From assembly GCF_002914585.1 (NCBI RefSeq), contig NZ_PDDM01000005.1, positions 168,060-232,059 of the forward strand: a DNA stretch of 64,000 nucleotides, given 5' to 3'. Position numbers and translations under genes: made by a program. Within the stretch, counting starts at the first letter, position 1. The number at the start of each line of letters is the position of its first letter. The notes under the pieces were generated by a model. The model searched no databases, was not told where the DNA came from, and saw nothing but the letters and a program-made list of their open reading frames with translations. Origin of the DNA: Pseudanabaena sp. BC1403. GTDB lineage: Bacteria; Cyanobacteriota; Cyanobacteriia; Pseudanabaenales; Pseudanabaenaceae. Positions 1-9,718 of this stretch are shown here, piece by piece.

Positions 1-459
1 AGCAATGGCTTTGAACATGAGTTTTTGGGATTGGATAAGCAAGGTGTACCAATTCTAAAAATTGATCGCCAGTTTCTTCTACCTTTCTCAACAGCGTTGT
101 ATGCATATGGCTTTAACTACATGATGTGTCAATGTGGTTATGATGCTGGTGCTGGTGACAGTTTGGTGAGTATGTACCACCTAGCTAAGCTGACTGATGA
201 TGGAATTGATAAAAGCGATCGCTTTGAAGAAGTCCGCATCAAAGTATTTCTCCCTCGCACTGATCCACGTTGTCCATCGGTTTACTGGATCTGGAAAACT
301 GCCGATTGGCAAGAGCGCGAAACTTTCGATATGTACGGCATCATCTACGAGGGACATCCCAATCTCAAGCGAATTTTGATGCCAGAAGACTGGATCGGCT
401 ATCCGATGAGAAAGGATTACGTCACACCAGACTTTTACGAGTTACAAGACGCATACTAA
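1..459 (+). CDS. ndhJ: NAD(P)H-quinone oxidoreductase subunit J (5' partial)
   Basis: This is a subunit of the peripheral hydrophilic arm of thylakoid NDH-1, which passes electrons from ferredoxin to plastoquinone in respiration and cyclic flow. The reading frame is open from base 1 ([15 protein letters not shown]), so the true start lies upstream of the window and the TTG at 25 is only an internal codon. The segments [21 protein letters not shown] and [15 protein letters not shown], ending in [10 protein letters not shown], are the hallmark C-terminal half of NdhJ/NuoC (30 kDa subunit). Usual length is about 165-175 aa, so roughly 15-20 residues are missing. In cyanobacteria it normally closes an ndhC-ndhK-ndhJ operon, and a strong hairpin directly follows the stop, consistent with an operon end. 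Confidence 0.95.
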   Translation, partial: SNGFEHEFLGLDKQGVPILKIDRQFLLPFSTALYAYGFNYMMCQCGYDAGAGDSLVSMYHLAKLTDDGIDKSDRFEEVRIKVFLPRTDPRCPSVYWIWKTADWQERETFDMYGIIYEGHPNLKRILMPEDWIGYPMRKDYVTPDFYELQDAY

Positions 460-490
460 GTAAAAAAGCACCCATTGGGTGCTTTTTTAC
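460..490 (+). terminator. Intrinsic terminator after ndhJ
   Basis: Hairpin with GCACCC/GGGTGC stem extended by an A-run and a T6 run, starting one base after the ndhJ stop codon. Confidence 0.8.
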
Positions 491-515
491 TTATATAGCT
501 GTCGCCAAGTGTACT

Positions 516-587
516 AGGACAAATCAAAACCCAAATTAATCAAGGCGGAGCAAAGCTCCGCCTTGATTAATTTGGGTTTTATGTCCT
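516..587. repeat. Long intergenic palindrome
   Basis: Near-perfect inverted repeat of about 72 bases. The rim is AGGAC...AAAACCCA, then a locus-specific arm, a GGCGGAGC core, an AAA loop and the mirror image ending TGGGTTTTATGTCCT. It lies between the convergent ndhJ and ComFB-like genes, so it could end transcripts from both sides. It is one of many palindromes of this design in the window. Confidence 0.85.
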
Positions 588-595
588 AACGTCAG

Positions 596-636
596 TTATT
601 AAAAAATCGCACCCACATGGTGCGATTTTTTAATAA
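596..636. terminator. Bidirectional terminator hairpin
   Basis: Stem AAAAAATCGCACC / GGTGCGATTTTTT with both A- and T-runs. It sits just beyond the 3' end of the minus-strand ComFB-like gene and can act in both directions. Confidence 0.75.
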
Positions 637-659
637 TAAGCATCCAAAAAAGAGATGAT

Positions 660-1706
660 TTACGGAGTGTATGGATAGTTATAATCGCTGCGTTTACGCC
701 ATTCCATTTCATTATTGACAACTTTCAGTAGACATTCCTCCACAATAAATGGTGCATTGCGCCAATTGATATCATCGCGTTGCAATATCCAACTCAGTTG
801 CTCCAATGATTCTTCTAGCTCCGCTTCAAAACGAGCTAAAGGCAAGGGGACTTTTTCTAAATTCGGAGCCTCTACGCAAACTGAGATCGCCTCTTTGAGT
901 GCTGCAACTACCTCATTACCATAAACTTCTCGCGCCCTCAGCCTTAAAGATTTGTAGCCTTTTTCTGAAGTTGCATACATGGGAGGAAGCCGATTTAATA
1001 CATAGGCAGTTGCTTCACCTAGATCTACTGTTTCTGCGATCGCAGGATGTAATTTCTGGATTTGATGATAGGCAAGCGATAGTACTAATTTTTCTAATAC
1101 ATTGCTAAATTGATAATTAACATCCACCATGTAAGTCTGAAAATCTTTAGCTTTTTGCAGATCTCGGCTCGAATTAACTGAGGTTTTAACCTGTCTGCCT
1201 TTCCAAGAAATCTCAGGCGGCTTGCGATCAAAAACGGTTTCATCCCTTCCAGCATTTGATTCTCTTCTACCCGTAACCAAGTAGGTGTTACTCACAGCAC
1301 TTTTTAGCTTAACTGTCATTAAGGCATTCTCTAGAGCCGTGGGAATATCCTTCCAAGATGCATTTTCAGCACCTAAAATTTGTTGGAGTGCGGCAAGAGA
1401 ACGTGCATGACTGGCGACCTCTTGCGATGGTAGAGGTCTTGAGTCTCTTAACGCATCAGGCTTAACACTGACTAACGCTCGACGGACTGCGGATTCAATT
1501 TGCGATCTCATTTCAGTTGCAGCTTTTTTGCGTTGTCTCAACCAACCTAGTTTTGATGTGGCATACATCGGCGGTAGGCGATTTAGCGCATAGGCTGCGA
1601 CTTCGCTTAAGTTAATCTGATCGCGGCGGTATTGAGGTAAATGAGAAATTTGTAAGTCAATTTCTGCGATTACCAATTCCTCTATTGCATTTTTGCAACT
1701 TTGCAT
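660..1706 (-). CDS. Tandem ComFB-domain protein
   Basis: This 348-aa protein holds two copies of the late-competence ComFB domain. Each contains the signature LNRLPPMYATS (residues about 41-51 and 237-247) preceded by a short helix with a D/NLSEV or DLGEA turn. Each copy is followed by a second repeated unit with a W(K/R)(D/N)xP motif (about 102-133 and 299-330), so the protein is an internal duplication of a two-part module joined by a polar linker. Single-domain ComFB proteins of cyanobacteria bind cyclic dinucleotides (reported for c-di-AMP and c-di-GMP), so a second-messenger sensor is a reasonable inference. I chose the ATG at 1706 over the upstream TTG at 1721, which lacks a spaced ribosome site. 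It is convergent with ndhJ. Confidence 0.75.
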   Translation of the reverse strand: MQSCKNAIEELVIAEIDLQISHLPQYRRDQINLSEVAAYALNRLPPMYATSKLGWLRQRKKAATEMRSQIESAVRRALVSVKPDALRDSRPLPSQEVASHARSLAALQQILGAENASWKDIPTALENALMTVKLKSAVSNTYLVTGRRESNAGRDETVFDRKPPEISWKGRQVKTSVNSSRDLQKAKDFQTYMVDVNYQFSNVLEKLVLSLAYHQIQKLHPAIAETVDLGEATAYVLNRLPPMYATSEKGYKSLRLRAREVYGNEVVAALKEAISVCVEAPNLEKVPLPLARFEAELEESLEQLSWILQRDDINWRNAPFIVEECLLKVVNNEMEWRKRSDYNYPYTP

Positions 1707-1841
1707 ATCAAGCCGTCCCAAACCTAATATGAAATTGAAGTGTTTCTAAGGTTAAAAAAATATCATTTTAGACTAAATTGCAAGTTTTTTGGAATTGCAA
1801 AGAAGTCAAAATTAAAATCATTTAGACATTATAGCAATGGA

Positions 1842-2093
1842 CTACTTTGATTTTTTGCTGCGATCAATTCGGTATAGCCATAGCATCAAAGCTAAAACCC
1901 CAATCTGCAAGGCAAAGTTTCCTAAATTTGGCTCTAAATCTCCATTCCCAGCAATTAATCTTGCAAAAAAAATAACCGCGCCAATAAATCCTGATCCAGC
2001 AAAAGCAATATATATAAATATGCGGAGACCACGATAGGGTGATTTAGCTTCACGTCTAAGACGTTCGTACTGCTCAGGATTTAGTTTAGCCAC
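1842..2093 (-). CDS. DUF3493 small membrane protein
   Basis: An 83-aa protein starting MAKLNPEQYERLRREAKSPYRGLRxF, which is the diagnostic N-terminus of the DUF3493 family (cyanobacteria and plastids, the low-PSII-accumulation 3-like group). Two hydrophobic segments (about 26-45 and 58-73) flank a short polar loop, and the tail RIDRSKKSK is basic. The start is GTG. In plants a member of this family helps photosystem II assembly; the same role here is only inferred. It lies upstream of the ComFB-like gene on the same strand with a 135-base gap. Confidence 0.75.
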   Translation of the reverse strand: MAKLNPEQYERLRREAKSPYRGLRIFIYIAFAGSGFIGAVIFFARLIAGNGDLEPNLGNFALQIGVLALMLWLYRIDRSKKSK

Positions 2094-2174
2094 GATTTGT
2101 TTTATTTCTATTTAATGAAGATTCGCTTAATTAAAATCGAAATAATTAAGGGTGGAACAAATTGCCATTCTTAA

Positions 2175-2885
2175 TTATTTTGATTTCATCGCCGTGCGAT
2201 CGCATAGCCAGATCGTATTTCCTGTGATCAATCGTGATGGATATTGATTAATATCGCCTTTGGGAGCTAACACCGCAGTTAAAGCTTTCGCTTTAGCAGC
2301 ACCTTCGATCATGAAAATAATCTCTTTGGACTGATTAATCAAAGGTACAGTCATCGTGATCCGAGGTTGTCCATCTTTTTCGCCGACGGTTACAAGACGA
2401 TCAATAACTTTGAGCGCCTTAGTATGAGGAAATAACGAAGCCGTATGCCCATCATCACCCATTCCTAGCAACATCAAATCAAATTGAGGAATTTCTCCTG
2501 CACTCACACCAAAAAACTCTTGAATATGCTGCTCGTATTTTGCTGCCGCGATCGCAGGATCATCAGCATCAGTGGGGACTGCATGAATATTTGATGCAGG
2601 AATTGCTACGTGATTAAGCCATGCGGCACGAGTCATACCTTCATTACTTTGAGGATCGCTAACAGGTACATAGCGCTCATCTCCCCAAAAAACATGTACT
2701 TTTGACCAGTCCCATTCTTTATTTGCTAAGAGTTCATACAAGACGCGAGGTGTGCTGCCACCTGCGGCGACAATAGTAAATCTTTGATTCTTAGCGATCG
2801 CTTCATCATAGGCAAGCTGACACAATAACAGCGCTCTTGAGGCGATTTCAGCGCGATCGTTCCAAATTTCTACCTGTCTAGCCAT
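2175..2885 (-). CDS. pgl: 6-phosphogluconolactonase
   Basis: It hydrolyses 6-phosphogluconolactone to 6-phosphogluconate, the second step of the oxidative pentose phosphate pathway in the cytosol. The 236-aa length fits the SugarP_isomerase/DevB family. Visible signatures are the phosphate-binding VAAGGSTP near residue 40, VFWGDERYVP, and LMLLGMGDDGHTASLFPHT carrying the catalytic His region. The ATG at 2885 has an AGAGGT ribosome site upstream. No zwf or opcA is next to it, so the pathway genes are scattered here. Confidence 0.92.
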   Translation of the reverse strand: MARQVEIWNDRAEIASRALLLCQLAYDEAIAKNQRFTIVAAGGSTPRVLYELLANKEWDWSKVHVFWGDERYVPVSDPQSNEGMTRAAWLNHVAIPASNIHAVPTDADDPAIAAAKYEQHIQEFFGVSAGEIPQFDLMLLGMGDDGHTASLFPHTKALKVIDRLVTVGEKDGQPRITMTVPLINQSKEIIFMIEGAAKAKALTAVLAPKGDINQYPSRLITGNTIWLCDRTAMKSK

Positions 2886-2989
2886 AAAAAATACCTCTGT
2901 TGCGAATAGGGAATGAACTAATGTTGCGTTTTGTATGTTTTTTGATAAATATCGATTTGAGTAATATCAATCAATTGCAGCAATTATGA

Positions 2990-3042
2990 AACAGATTTTG
3001 AGGATTTCAGCACCTTAGGTGCTGAAATCCTCAAAATCTGTT
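2990..3042. repeat. Intergenic palindrome
   Basis: Perfect inverted repeat of about 53 bases (arms begin AACAGATTTTGAGGATTTCA) with a TTAGG-like centre. It lies between the divergent pgl and the small gene at 3166, so it is not placed as a simple terminator. Confidence 0.85.
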
Positions 3043-3165
3043 TTGATGAATCAATCTTGCGAGAGGTGTCTTTTATTTCATTTTGTGTGATTTTTAACAA
3101 TACTAACGAGCAAATGTACTAACCTATAAAATGTTAGAACAATATTAAGGTTAAGGTAAATCGTC

Positions 3166-3375
3166 ATGACACCTGCTATCATACGCCTCTTCTGGGACTC
3201 AGTCAGTCAAGCCCAGCCAAATCTACTCCTAAATCTTGATGACGACGGTCTCATGAGTTGGTTAGTTGATCAAGTCCAGCAGCGCTCTTCACTCGACTCC
3301 CACCAACAAAATGATCTCAGCAACTACATTAGTAATCGCTTGCCTTTAATTCGAGAAATGGCATATCAGAACTAG
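3166..3375 (+). CDS. Small conserved cyanobacterial protein, function unknown
   Basis: A 69-aa acidic, helix-rich protein (MTPAIIRLFWDSVSQ...SNRLPLIREMA) without signal peptide or membrane segment. An AAGGT ribosome site lies upstream of the ATG. The pattern of an N-terminal FWDSV helix, a DDDGLMSWL stretch and a C-terminal YISNRLPLIREM helix resembles short proteins I recall from many cyanobacteria, but I know no function. It stands alone between pgl and asnS. Confidence 0.6.
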   Translation: MTPAIIRLFWDSVSQAQPNLLLNLDDDGLMSWLVDQVQQRSSLDSHQQNDLSNYISNRLPLIREMAYQN

Positions 3376-3642
3376 GCTGCTCGAAGGCTGAAAGCTTTAA
3401 ATTTGATTTTAATTTTAATATTTTATTTAGATTTTGACTGTGCTTTATCATTTTTCAGGTATTACGACTTGATCATTGACGAGGCAAAACTATAAATATT
3501 TGGGGAATTTTTCTAGAGGGGAAATAAGGTTTCTGACGATCCTATGCTCCAAAATGTTAGGATACTTGCCTGAGCTGAGTGATTGCTGATTTCATCGCTC
3601 TGCCAACTATTCACAGATATTTCTAGCGATTATTTCTAGCAT

Positions 3643-5043
3643 ATGGTATCTCCAAGAATTATTGACCTATTGCGTAGTGGTCAAACTAATGACTCATATA
3701 TTGTTCGTGGTTGGGTACGGACAAAGCGCGAAGGTAAGGGGATATCCTTCTTAGAACTTAATGATGGATCGTCTTTACAGGGATTACAAATCGTTTTACC
3801 ACAGACAATTGATGGCTATGAAACTCTAGTTAAACAGATAACAACAGGCACATCGATTGAGGTATCTGGAACTCTAGTTGAGTCTATGGGCAAAGGACAA
3901 AGGGTGGAAATGCAAGCGACAGCGATCGCAGTTTTTGGCACAGCCGATCCAGAGACTTATCCTTTGCAGAAAAAACGTCACTCCATTGAATTTCTGCGTA
4001 CGATCGCCCATCTGCGTCCTCGCACCAATATGTTTGGGGCTGTGTTTCGAGTGCGAAATGCCTGTGCTTTTGCAATTCATAAGTTTTTTCAAGAACGTGG
4101 TTTTTTGTGGGTGCATACGCCGATTGTCACAGCTAGTGATTGTGAAGGTGCAGGCGAAATGTTTGGTGTCACCACTTTTGACTTAAATAAAGTGGCGGCA
4201 GCGGGTAAACCCATAGATTTTGCGCAAGACTTTTTTGGAAAGCCAGCATTTTTGACCGTAAGTGGTCAGCTAGAAGCAGAAATTATGGCGATGGCATTTT
4301 CTAATGTCTATACTTTTGGTCCTACTTTTCGAGCGGAAAACTCGAATACTTCGCGTCACCTTGCTGAGTTTTGGATGATTGAGCCAGAAGTTGCCTTTTG
4401 CGATCTTGAAGGTGATGCTGATCTTGCCGAAGATTTCCTCAAATATATTTTTAATTATGTTTTGGAAACCTGTCCCGAAGATATGGAGTTTTTCCAAGAA
4501 CGGGTCAATAATCAAGTGATGACCAATGCTCGTAAAATTGTCGATGAGCAATTTGAGCGAGTTACCTATACAGAGGCGATCGCCATTCTCGAGAAGTGCA
4601 GCAAAACCTTTGAATTTCCTGTGTCATGGGGATTAGATCTGCAATCGGAGCATGAAAGATTTTTAGCTGAAGAGCATTTCCAAAAGCCAGTAATCGTGAT
4701 GGATTATCCCCTTGGGATCAAAGCATTTTATATGCGCGTAAATGAAAATACATCCAGCGATCGCCAAACTGTACGAGCTATGGATATTCTTGCCCCAGGG
4801 GTGGGTGAAATTATTGGTGGTTCACAGAGGGAAGAGCGCCTTGATGTATTGGAAGCCAGAATTCGCAGTGTTGGTCTAAATCCTGAAGATTATTGGTGGT
4901 ATCTGGATTTACGTCGTTATGGTACTGTTCCACATGCTGGTTTTGGACTTGGTTTTGAGCGCTTAGTTCAATTCATCACAGGCATGGGTAACATTCGCGA
5001 CGTGATTCCATTCCCTCGTTTTCCTCAAAGTGCAGAATTTTAA
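3643..5043 (+). CDS. asnS: Asparaginyl-tRNA synthetase
   Basis: A class IIb aminoacyl-tRNA synthetase that charges tRNA-Asn with asparagine. Residues about 15-100 form the OB-fold anticodon-binding domain ([23 protein letters not shown]). The catalytic core follows, with motif 2 [21 protein letters not shown] and motif 3 [21 protein letters not shown]. At 466 aa it matches the bacterial family. The motif-2 sequence ([15 protein letters not shown]) separates it from AspRS. It is followed at once by a palindrome that also touches the stop codon of the convergent guaD. Confidence 0.95.
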   Translation: MVSPRIIDLLRSGQTNDSYIVRGWVRTKREGKGISFLELNDGSSLQGLQIVLPQTIDGYETLVKQITTGTSIEVSGTLVESMGKGQRVEMQATAIAVFGTADPETYPLQKKRHSIEFLRTIAHLRPRTNMFGAVFRVRNACAFAIHKFFQERGFLWVHTPIVTASDCEGAGEMFGVTTFDLNKVAAAGKPIDFAQDFFGKPAFLTVSGQLEAEIMAMAFSNVYTFGPTFRAENSNTSRHLAEFWMIEPEVAFCDLEGDADLAEDFLKYIFNYVLETCPEDMEFFQERVNNQVMTNARKIVDEQFERVTYTEAIAILEKCSKTFEFPVSWGLDLQSEHERFLAEEHFQKPVIVMDYPLGIKAFYMRVNENTSSDRQTVRAMDILAPGVGEIIGGSQREERLDVLEARIRSVGLNPEDYWWYLDLRRYGTVPHAGFGLGFERLVQFITGMGNIRDVIPFPRFPQSAEF

Positions 5044-5057
5044 CTCTGTCGGGACAT

Positions 5058-5113
5058 AAAACCCAATAAACAATTGGCGGCGCTTCGCGCCGCCAATTGT
5101 TTATTGGGTTTTT
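5058..5113. repeat. Intergenic palindrome between asnS and guaD
   Basis: Perfect inverted repeat with AAAACCCAATAAACAATT rims, GGCGGCG core and a CTTC-type loop. It fills the 68-base gap between two convergent genes and its right arm overlaps the guaD stop codon, so it probably serves as a shared terminator. Confidence 0.9.
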
Positions 5114-6443
5114 AAAATTCTGCTTTTTCGCCCATGATATAAGTTGCGGCGATCGCACGATCATCACCCATGATGATTGTGGCAAATAGTTGATCGGAGA
5201 TTTCGGTAAGTGTAGGTAGATTAGCCGAATCAAATGATTTATTTCTTAAAGCCATAATTGGCGTTGAGCGTAAATTTAGCACTACAAAATCGGCTTCTTT
5301 ACCAACTTCAAAATTCCCTAATTTATCTTCAAGACATAAAGCTCTTGCACCACCTAAAGTAGCCAAAAATAATGCTTGAATGGCTGAAAGTTTTTGCGAT
5401 CGCAACTGAGCGACTTGATAGGCAGCGCTAGCGGTGCGTAAAATCGAGAAACTAGTTCCTGCGCCCACATCCGTTCCCAATCCTACTTTTACAGGTGTTT
5501 CTAGAGATTTTGCCTTTTCTATTTTAAAGAGTCCGCTCCCCAAAAATAGATTAGATGTTGGGCAAAACGCGATCGCAGATTTTGCTTCTGATAATCTCGC
5601 AAATTCCTGATCTGTAAGCTGCACTCCATGAGCAAATATTGATCTCTCACCAACTAAACCTGCGCGATCATAGACATCTAGATAACCTTCACTTTCTGGA
5701 AACGCAGCCGCCACCGCTTCTACTTCTTTCACATTCTCTGAAAGATGGGTGTGTAAATAAACATCAGGAAATTCCACCAAGAGTTTGCTGATGTTAGTTA
5801 ATTGCTCTGGTGTCGATGTCAGTGCAAATCTTGGTGTGACTGCGTAAAGTAGGCGATCGCACTTGTGCCATTTCTCGATTAACTGCTTAGTTTCTACATA
5901 GGAAGATACGGCCGTATCCCTCAAAAATTCAGGAGCATTGCGATCCATCATCACCTTGCCAGCAATCATGCGCAAATTGCGACGCTGTGCCTCTTCAAAA
6001 AAAGCATCTGTAGATTGAGGAAATACTGCCGTAAATACTAGTGCTGTCGTAGTTCCATTTCGCAATAATTCATCAAGAAAAATAGAAGCAATTTCCAATG
6101 CATAATTGCGATCGGCAAACTTCCGTTCTGTTGGAAATGTATAAGTACTCAGCCATTCTAATAATTGCTCACCATAGGAAGCAATCATCTCCGTCTGCGG
6201 AAAATGAATATGAGTATCGATAAATCCTGAAACAATCAGATGATCTCGGTAATCAGAGATGAGAATATCTGCATATTTAGTTTGTAACTCTTCATAACTA
6301 CCTAAGTCTTTAACTTTGCCATTTTCAACTACCAGCAAGCCATCGGGAAAATAGCGAACACAATCAGATTCTGGGGCATAAAATGGATCAGCGATCGTGT
6401 CTAGAAAACTGGCTCGAAACCCTTTGATAGTTTGATGTGGCAT
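5112..6443 (-). CDS. guaD: Guanine deaminase
   Basis: It deaminates guanine to xanthine with a zinc-bound water, in purine salvage and nitrogen recovery. The 443-aa sequence belongs to the amidohydrolase superfamily: the metal-binding HxH lies in FIDTHIHFPQTEMIASYG (about 72-90), further His ligands in YLHTHLSEN and SIFAHGVQL, and the metal Asp in VGLGTDVGAGTS. FPQTEM is typical of guanine deaminases rather than of chlorohydrolases. The start ATG is at 6443. Confidence 0.92.
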   Translation of the reverse strand: MPHQTIKGFRASFLDTIADPFYAPESDCVRYFPDGLLVVENGKVKDLGSYEELQTKYADILISDYRDHLIVSGFIDTHIHFPQTEMIASYGEQLLEWLSTYTFPTERKFADRNYALEIASIFLDELLRNGTTTALVFTAVFPQSTDAFFEEAQRRNLRMIAGKVMMDRNAPEFLRDTAVSSYVETKQLIEKWHKCDRLLYAVTPRFALTSTPEQLTNISKLLVEFPDVYLHTHLSENVKEVEAVAAAFPESEGYLDVYDRAGLVGERSIFAHGVQLTDQEFARLSEAKSAIAFCPTSNLFLGSGLFKIEKAKSLETPVKVGLGTDVGAGTSFSILRTASAAYQVAQLRSQKLSAIQALFLATLGGARALCLEDKLGNFEVGKEADFVVLNLRSTPIMALRNKSFDSANLPTLTEISDQLFATIIMGDDRAIAATYIMGEKAEF

Positions 6444-6556
6444 AGTATAGAAAAATAGGAACGAATCAGTAATAGGTTGAAAAAAGCTTTTTTTTCCAAG
6501 ATAAACCTATTTTTCGCGTTTTTTGACCTTTACCATAGTCGCAAAAAGTACAATTC

Positions 6557-6611
6557 AAAACCCAAAAGATGATTGGCAGCGCGAAGCTCCACCAATCATC
6601 TTTTGGATTTT
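6557..6611. repeat. Imperfect intergenic palindrome
   Basis: Same design as the element at 516-587 (AAAACCCA rim, GATGATTGG arm), but the core has mismatches (GGCAGCGCGAAGCTCCACC), so this copy is drifting. It lies between RNase D and guaD on the same strand and keeps TTATGTCCTAA on its right flank. Confidence 0.8.
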
Positions 6612-6692
6612 ATGTCCTAAGCAAAACTTGCATTGCTATAAATATACAAAATATAAAAAATTGGTTGGTACTAAGAATAGCCTAAATTTTTA

Positions 6693-7316
6693 CTAATGGG
6701 CAAAAACATCCGCATAACCTAGTAAATCTAAATAAACAAGTGTTGGAATATGCGCAAAACAAGCTTTTGCCAAATCGTAGCGATTTTCTCGAATCAGCAT
6801 ATCAATCAATTTGCGATAAACCGTTAATAGATAGCGCACATCATTGGCTGCATAGTGTAGCTGGGCTTCTGAGAGAACTTTGACATTCCCCCAATCTGAA
6901 GACTGCGAAGTTTTGTCTAATTCAATTTTTTCAAGTTCGCGCACTAATTCCTTTAAGCCATGCTTGTCTGTGTATGTCCTCGCCAGTTTGCTAGCAATTT
7001 TAGTACAAAAAATTGGATGAGTGGCAATGCTGAGATGCGCTTCCAGCATCGCTACATCAAACCTCGCAAAGTGAAAAACTTTAGTAACGTTGGGTGCTTC
7101 AAACAAATACTTAAGGTTGGGTGCATCTTTAATTCCCTGTGCAAGTCGAACTAAACTTACAGTCTCATCATCATTGCAAATTTGGATTAAGCAAAGGCGA
7201 TCGCGTCTGGGGATAAGCCCCATAGTTTCAGTATCAACTGCGATCGCTTCACAGCCAAGATATTCTTGGAGAGTCTCAAAATCAATATCGTTATCAAAGA
7301 TTTTAAAGGCTGGCAT
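6693..7316 (-). CDS. RNase D-like 3'-5' exonuclease
   Basis: A 207-aa DEDDy-family exonuclease, consisting of the catalytic domain alone. Motif I is AIAVDTETMGL (about 25-35), motif II HFARFDVAMLEA, and motif III YAANDVRYLLTVYRKL, with the Tyr and Asp of the DEDDy subclass. The C-terminal HRDC domains of full-length E. coli RNase D are absent, which is usual for short cyanobacterial members that trim tRNA or other RNA 3' ends. Its precise substrate cannot be told from sequence. Confidence 0.85.
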   Translation of the reverse strand: MPAFKIFDNDIDFETLQEYLGCEAIAVDTETMGLIPRRDRLCLIQICNDDETVSLVRLAQGIKDAPNLKYLFEAPNVTKVFHFARFDVAMLEAHLSIATHPIFCTKIASKLARTYTDKHGLKELVRELEKIELDKTSQSSDWGNVKVLSEAQLHYAANDVRYLLTVYRKLIDMLIRENRYDLAKACFAHIPTLVYLDLLGYADVFAH

Positions 7317-8342
7317 CTTAGTTTTTTGGTTAGATTCGTAAATTGTCTCTAGCAGTTATACAGCTTTTACAAAACAAAATTTAGTAATTCTCATTATAAA
7401 AGTTAGTTTTGGGATAAAGTCAGTCGGCTGTAAAGTTTAATTAAACTCAATTTTTTCCGCAAAAAACTTATGACTATCTACCTTTCAAAATAAGATTTGC
7501 TGCCGAAAAGCATTTCTATAGGTAATACTGACAAAATCAGCTCTTCTTTTTGGATTGCAGAAACCTAAAGATTTTCACTATCCAAAATCATCTTTAGCAA
7601 GATAAGGAACTTTTTAAGTACGCTATTTGTAGAATTGACAAATTATGGTCTTAAAGTAAGAATAATCATGCTTAATACTAAACTTTTATTTTTAGATTAT
7701 TTCTATAAATAAATTTAGTGAACAATTCTTAAAATAAGCGTTTAGTATAATGACTCGACCTTACAAAGCTTATATAATAAACATAGCTCAGATTTATAGT
7801 ATTGAGTAAAAGCTCTTATTGTCTAAATCAATGTTGATCAGTGTCTAAAAAACAACACTAAGGCAATAAGGTTTTTAGGCAACTCAGTATCTAAATAATA
7901 AAAATCTCATATCCATAACGTGATACTGAGAGTCGCTAAAGATTTATGTAGATCTCGCCCAAAAACGTCAGCAGTAGTTATTGAACGAACTCATTACCAA
8001 AATAAAGGTAACACTCTAAAGCCCCTCAAAGGGTTTTATATTTTTCGCCATAGATGGGTTTGATCGTAAATTACTGCAATTATTCGGATATGGACTTTTT
8101 TAGCTGAATTAAAAGTCTACTTATTAGAAAAACTTCTCTGAAACAATAAGTTGTTTGAAGGAGTCAAACTTAGAATGAATCTTTTGTTAATGGCTTAATT
8201 AAATATAATTCTAAAAAAACTGTTCCGTCCGCTCAGCGCTCATCATAGTTTTTGAATAAGGTCTTTAATTAAGTCAATGCACTTAGAATCTAGTCAAATT
8301 TGAAATTTAAGATTTTTTGCTATTGTTCAAGAAAATATTGAT
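7317..8342. other. 1 kb gene-free AT-rich stretch
   Basis: No open frame with coding character is seen on either strand. The only local structure noticed is a weak stem-loop near 8017-8045 (AAAGCCC/GGGTTTT) followed by a T-rich stretch. No HIP1 octamers are present, which is unusual for this window. It may be a long leader or regulatory region for the gene at 8343, or a decayed gene. Confidence 0.5.
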
Positions 8343-9710
8343 ATGGCACAGTTTTACAATAAAAATCAATCTCACAGATTTTCTGAACAAGTTACCGATA
8401 TAACTACAGGTAGCATTGAGAAAGCTCAGCAACATATCTATAATTTCTTCTTGGAAATCATAAAGCGTTATGAATCTGAAGTAATTTTAAATCAATTTGA
8501 GAAACTATTTATTAAGTATGAAGAAACTGATAATGTTAGTGCTTATCATGCTCTAGGTGAAATTATATTTCACAACAAAGAAGCTGAGTTTAAATATACT
8601 CTTTTACGTTGTTGCTATATTCTCAATAATAACTGGGCAATCAATGGAAATATTAGCGCTTGCCAGAGGTTGGTTGACTTCTTCTTAGCAGATTCAATTG
8701 GCATTCCTACAAGAATTCACAAATTAAAAAAGCTAAGGCAGTGGTTACAAAGCTTTGTTCAATCTGAAGAATATAATACTTTGCGATCGCTGTCAGGTAG
8801 ACCAGGCGTTCGCAAAGCCTATCATAACTGGAGTGAACGATTTTCTTCTTATCTATTGATATCAGAATATGCTGATCCAAGAAAACCATTAGAACAACGC
8901 CAATACGCGGAGAATTTATCTCGTAAGATAAAAAAGCAATTTAAGTTTGATCTCGCAATGTATACCGCTCGTATTGATTCAAATTCAGGGGCAAATCCTC
9001 AGCGTCAAAATCCAACTAATTTAGGCGATGGGGTATTACTTCTAATCAAAAGAGTGCTGAATAAACAAGGTAATGAGAACTATCGAAAAGCTGCTAGAAA
9101 TCTTTACGATCATGCTCAAAATATAACTTTTGTAGAATTTAAATCCAGATTACTTGGCTATTTAGGCATATCACAAGATGATTTGGAAATATCAGAAGTA
9201 TTCCGTTTGACGGTTGTACAGAAATTAAAACATTTTCAAGAACATCGTAATGATGAATTAATGACTCTTAGCTTATTATATGTAACTTGTAATCGGGTTT
9301 TGCAATATCTATTATTAAGTGAGCGGGGGAAGCCGTCTGAATTTCTACAATTATCATTAGAATATGATAATTTCCTCAATCCTATAATTTTGTTGCTAAA
9401 GATTGTATTAATTCAGCCGCAAATTCGCTTTTATTTAGAAGGATATGTGGCTGAATTAATCAAGTTTTATAGTGTCTATGAAGAAACTGAATGTCAAGCC
9501 TTCATTAATTTTCTTGATGTGTTGAATGTCACGTTAGCAATTTTTGATGAGGATACAGACTATAGCTTGATTAAAATGAAAAATATTGAGAATGATTTAA
9601 CAGATATTAATTTAGATAACTATCGTATTTTTTCACAACTAAAGAGGCTAGTAGATAGAGGTAAGCAAACAGTTGACAAAGAAGATACGACCGAAACCTT
9701 AAATTTTTAG
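8343..9710 (+). CDS. Conserved cyanobacterial protein, function unknown
   Basis: A 455-aa protein, mostly alpha-helical, with no signal peptide, no clear transmembrane segment and no catalytic motif I recognise. The N-terminus (MAQFYNKNQSHRFSEQVTDITTG) and the segment RCCYILNNNWA resemble a large cyanobacterial family of unknown function. The middle holds a basic linker (RKIKKQFKFDLAMYTARIDS) and the tail is acidic. The long gene-free region upstream and the C-rich MITE directly downstream isolate it from other genes. No ribosome-binding site is obvious. Confidence 0.65.
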   Translation: MAQFYNKNQSHRFSEQVTDITTGSIEKAQQHIYNFFLEIIKRYESEVILNQFEKLFIKYEETDNVSAYHALGEIIFHNKEAEFKYTLLRCCYILNNNWAINGNISACQRLVDFFLADSIGIPTRIHKLKKLRQWLQSFVQSEEYNTLRSLSGRPGVRKAYHNWSERFSSYLLISEYADPRKPLEQRQYAENLSRKIKKQFKFDLAMYTARIDSNSGANPQRQNPTNLGDGVLLLIKRVLNKQGNENYRKAARNLYDHAQNITFVEFKSRLLGYLGISQDDLEISEVFRLTVVQKLKHFQEHRNDELMTLSLLYVTCNRVLQYLLLSERGKPSEFLQLSLEYDNFLNPIILLLKIVLIQPQIRFYLEGYVAELIKFYSVYEETECQAFINFLDVLNVTLAIFDEDTDYSLIKMKNIENDLTDINLDNYRIFSQLKRLVDRGKQTVDKEDTTETLNF

Positions 9711-9718
9711 TATGCTGA

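Noticed and set aside
660..1721. TTG start at 1721 for the ComFB protein
   Set aside because: No ribosome site at a useful distance; ATG at 1706 is preferred.
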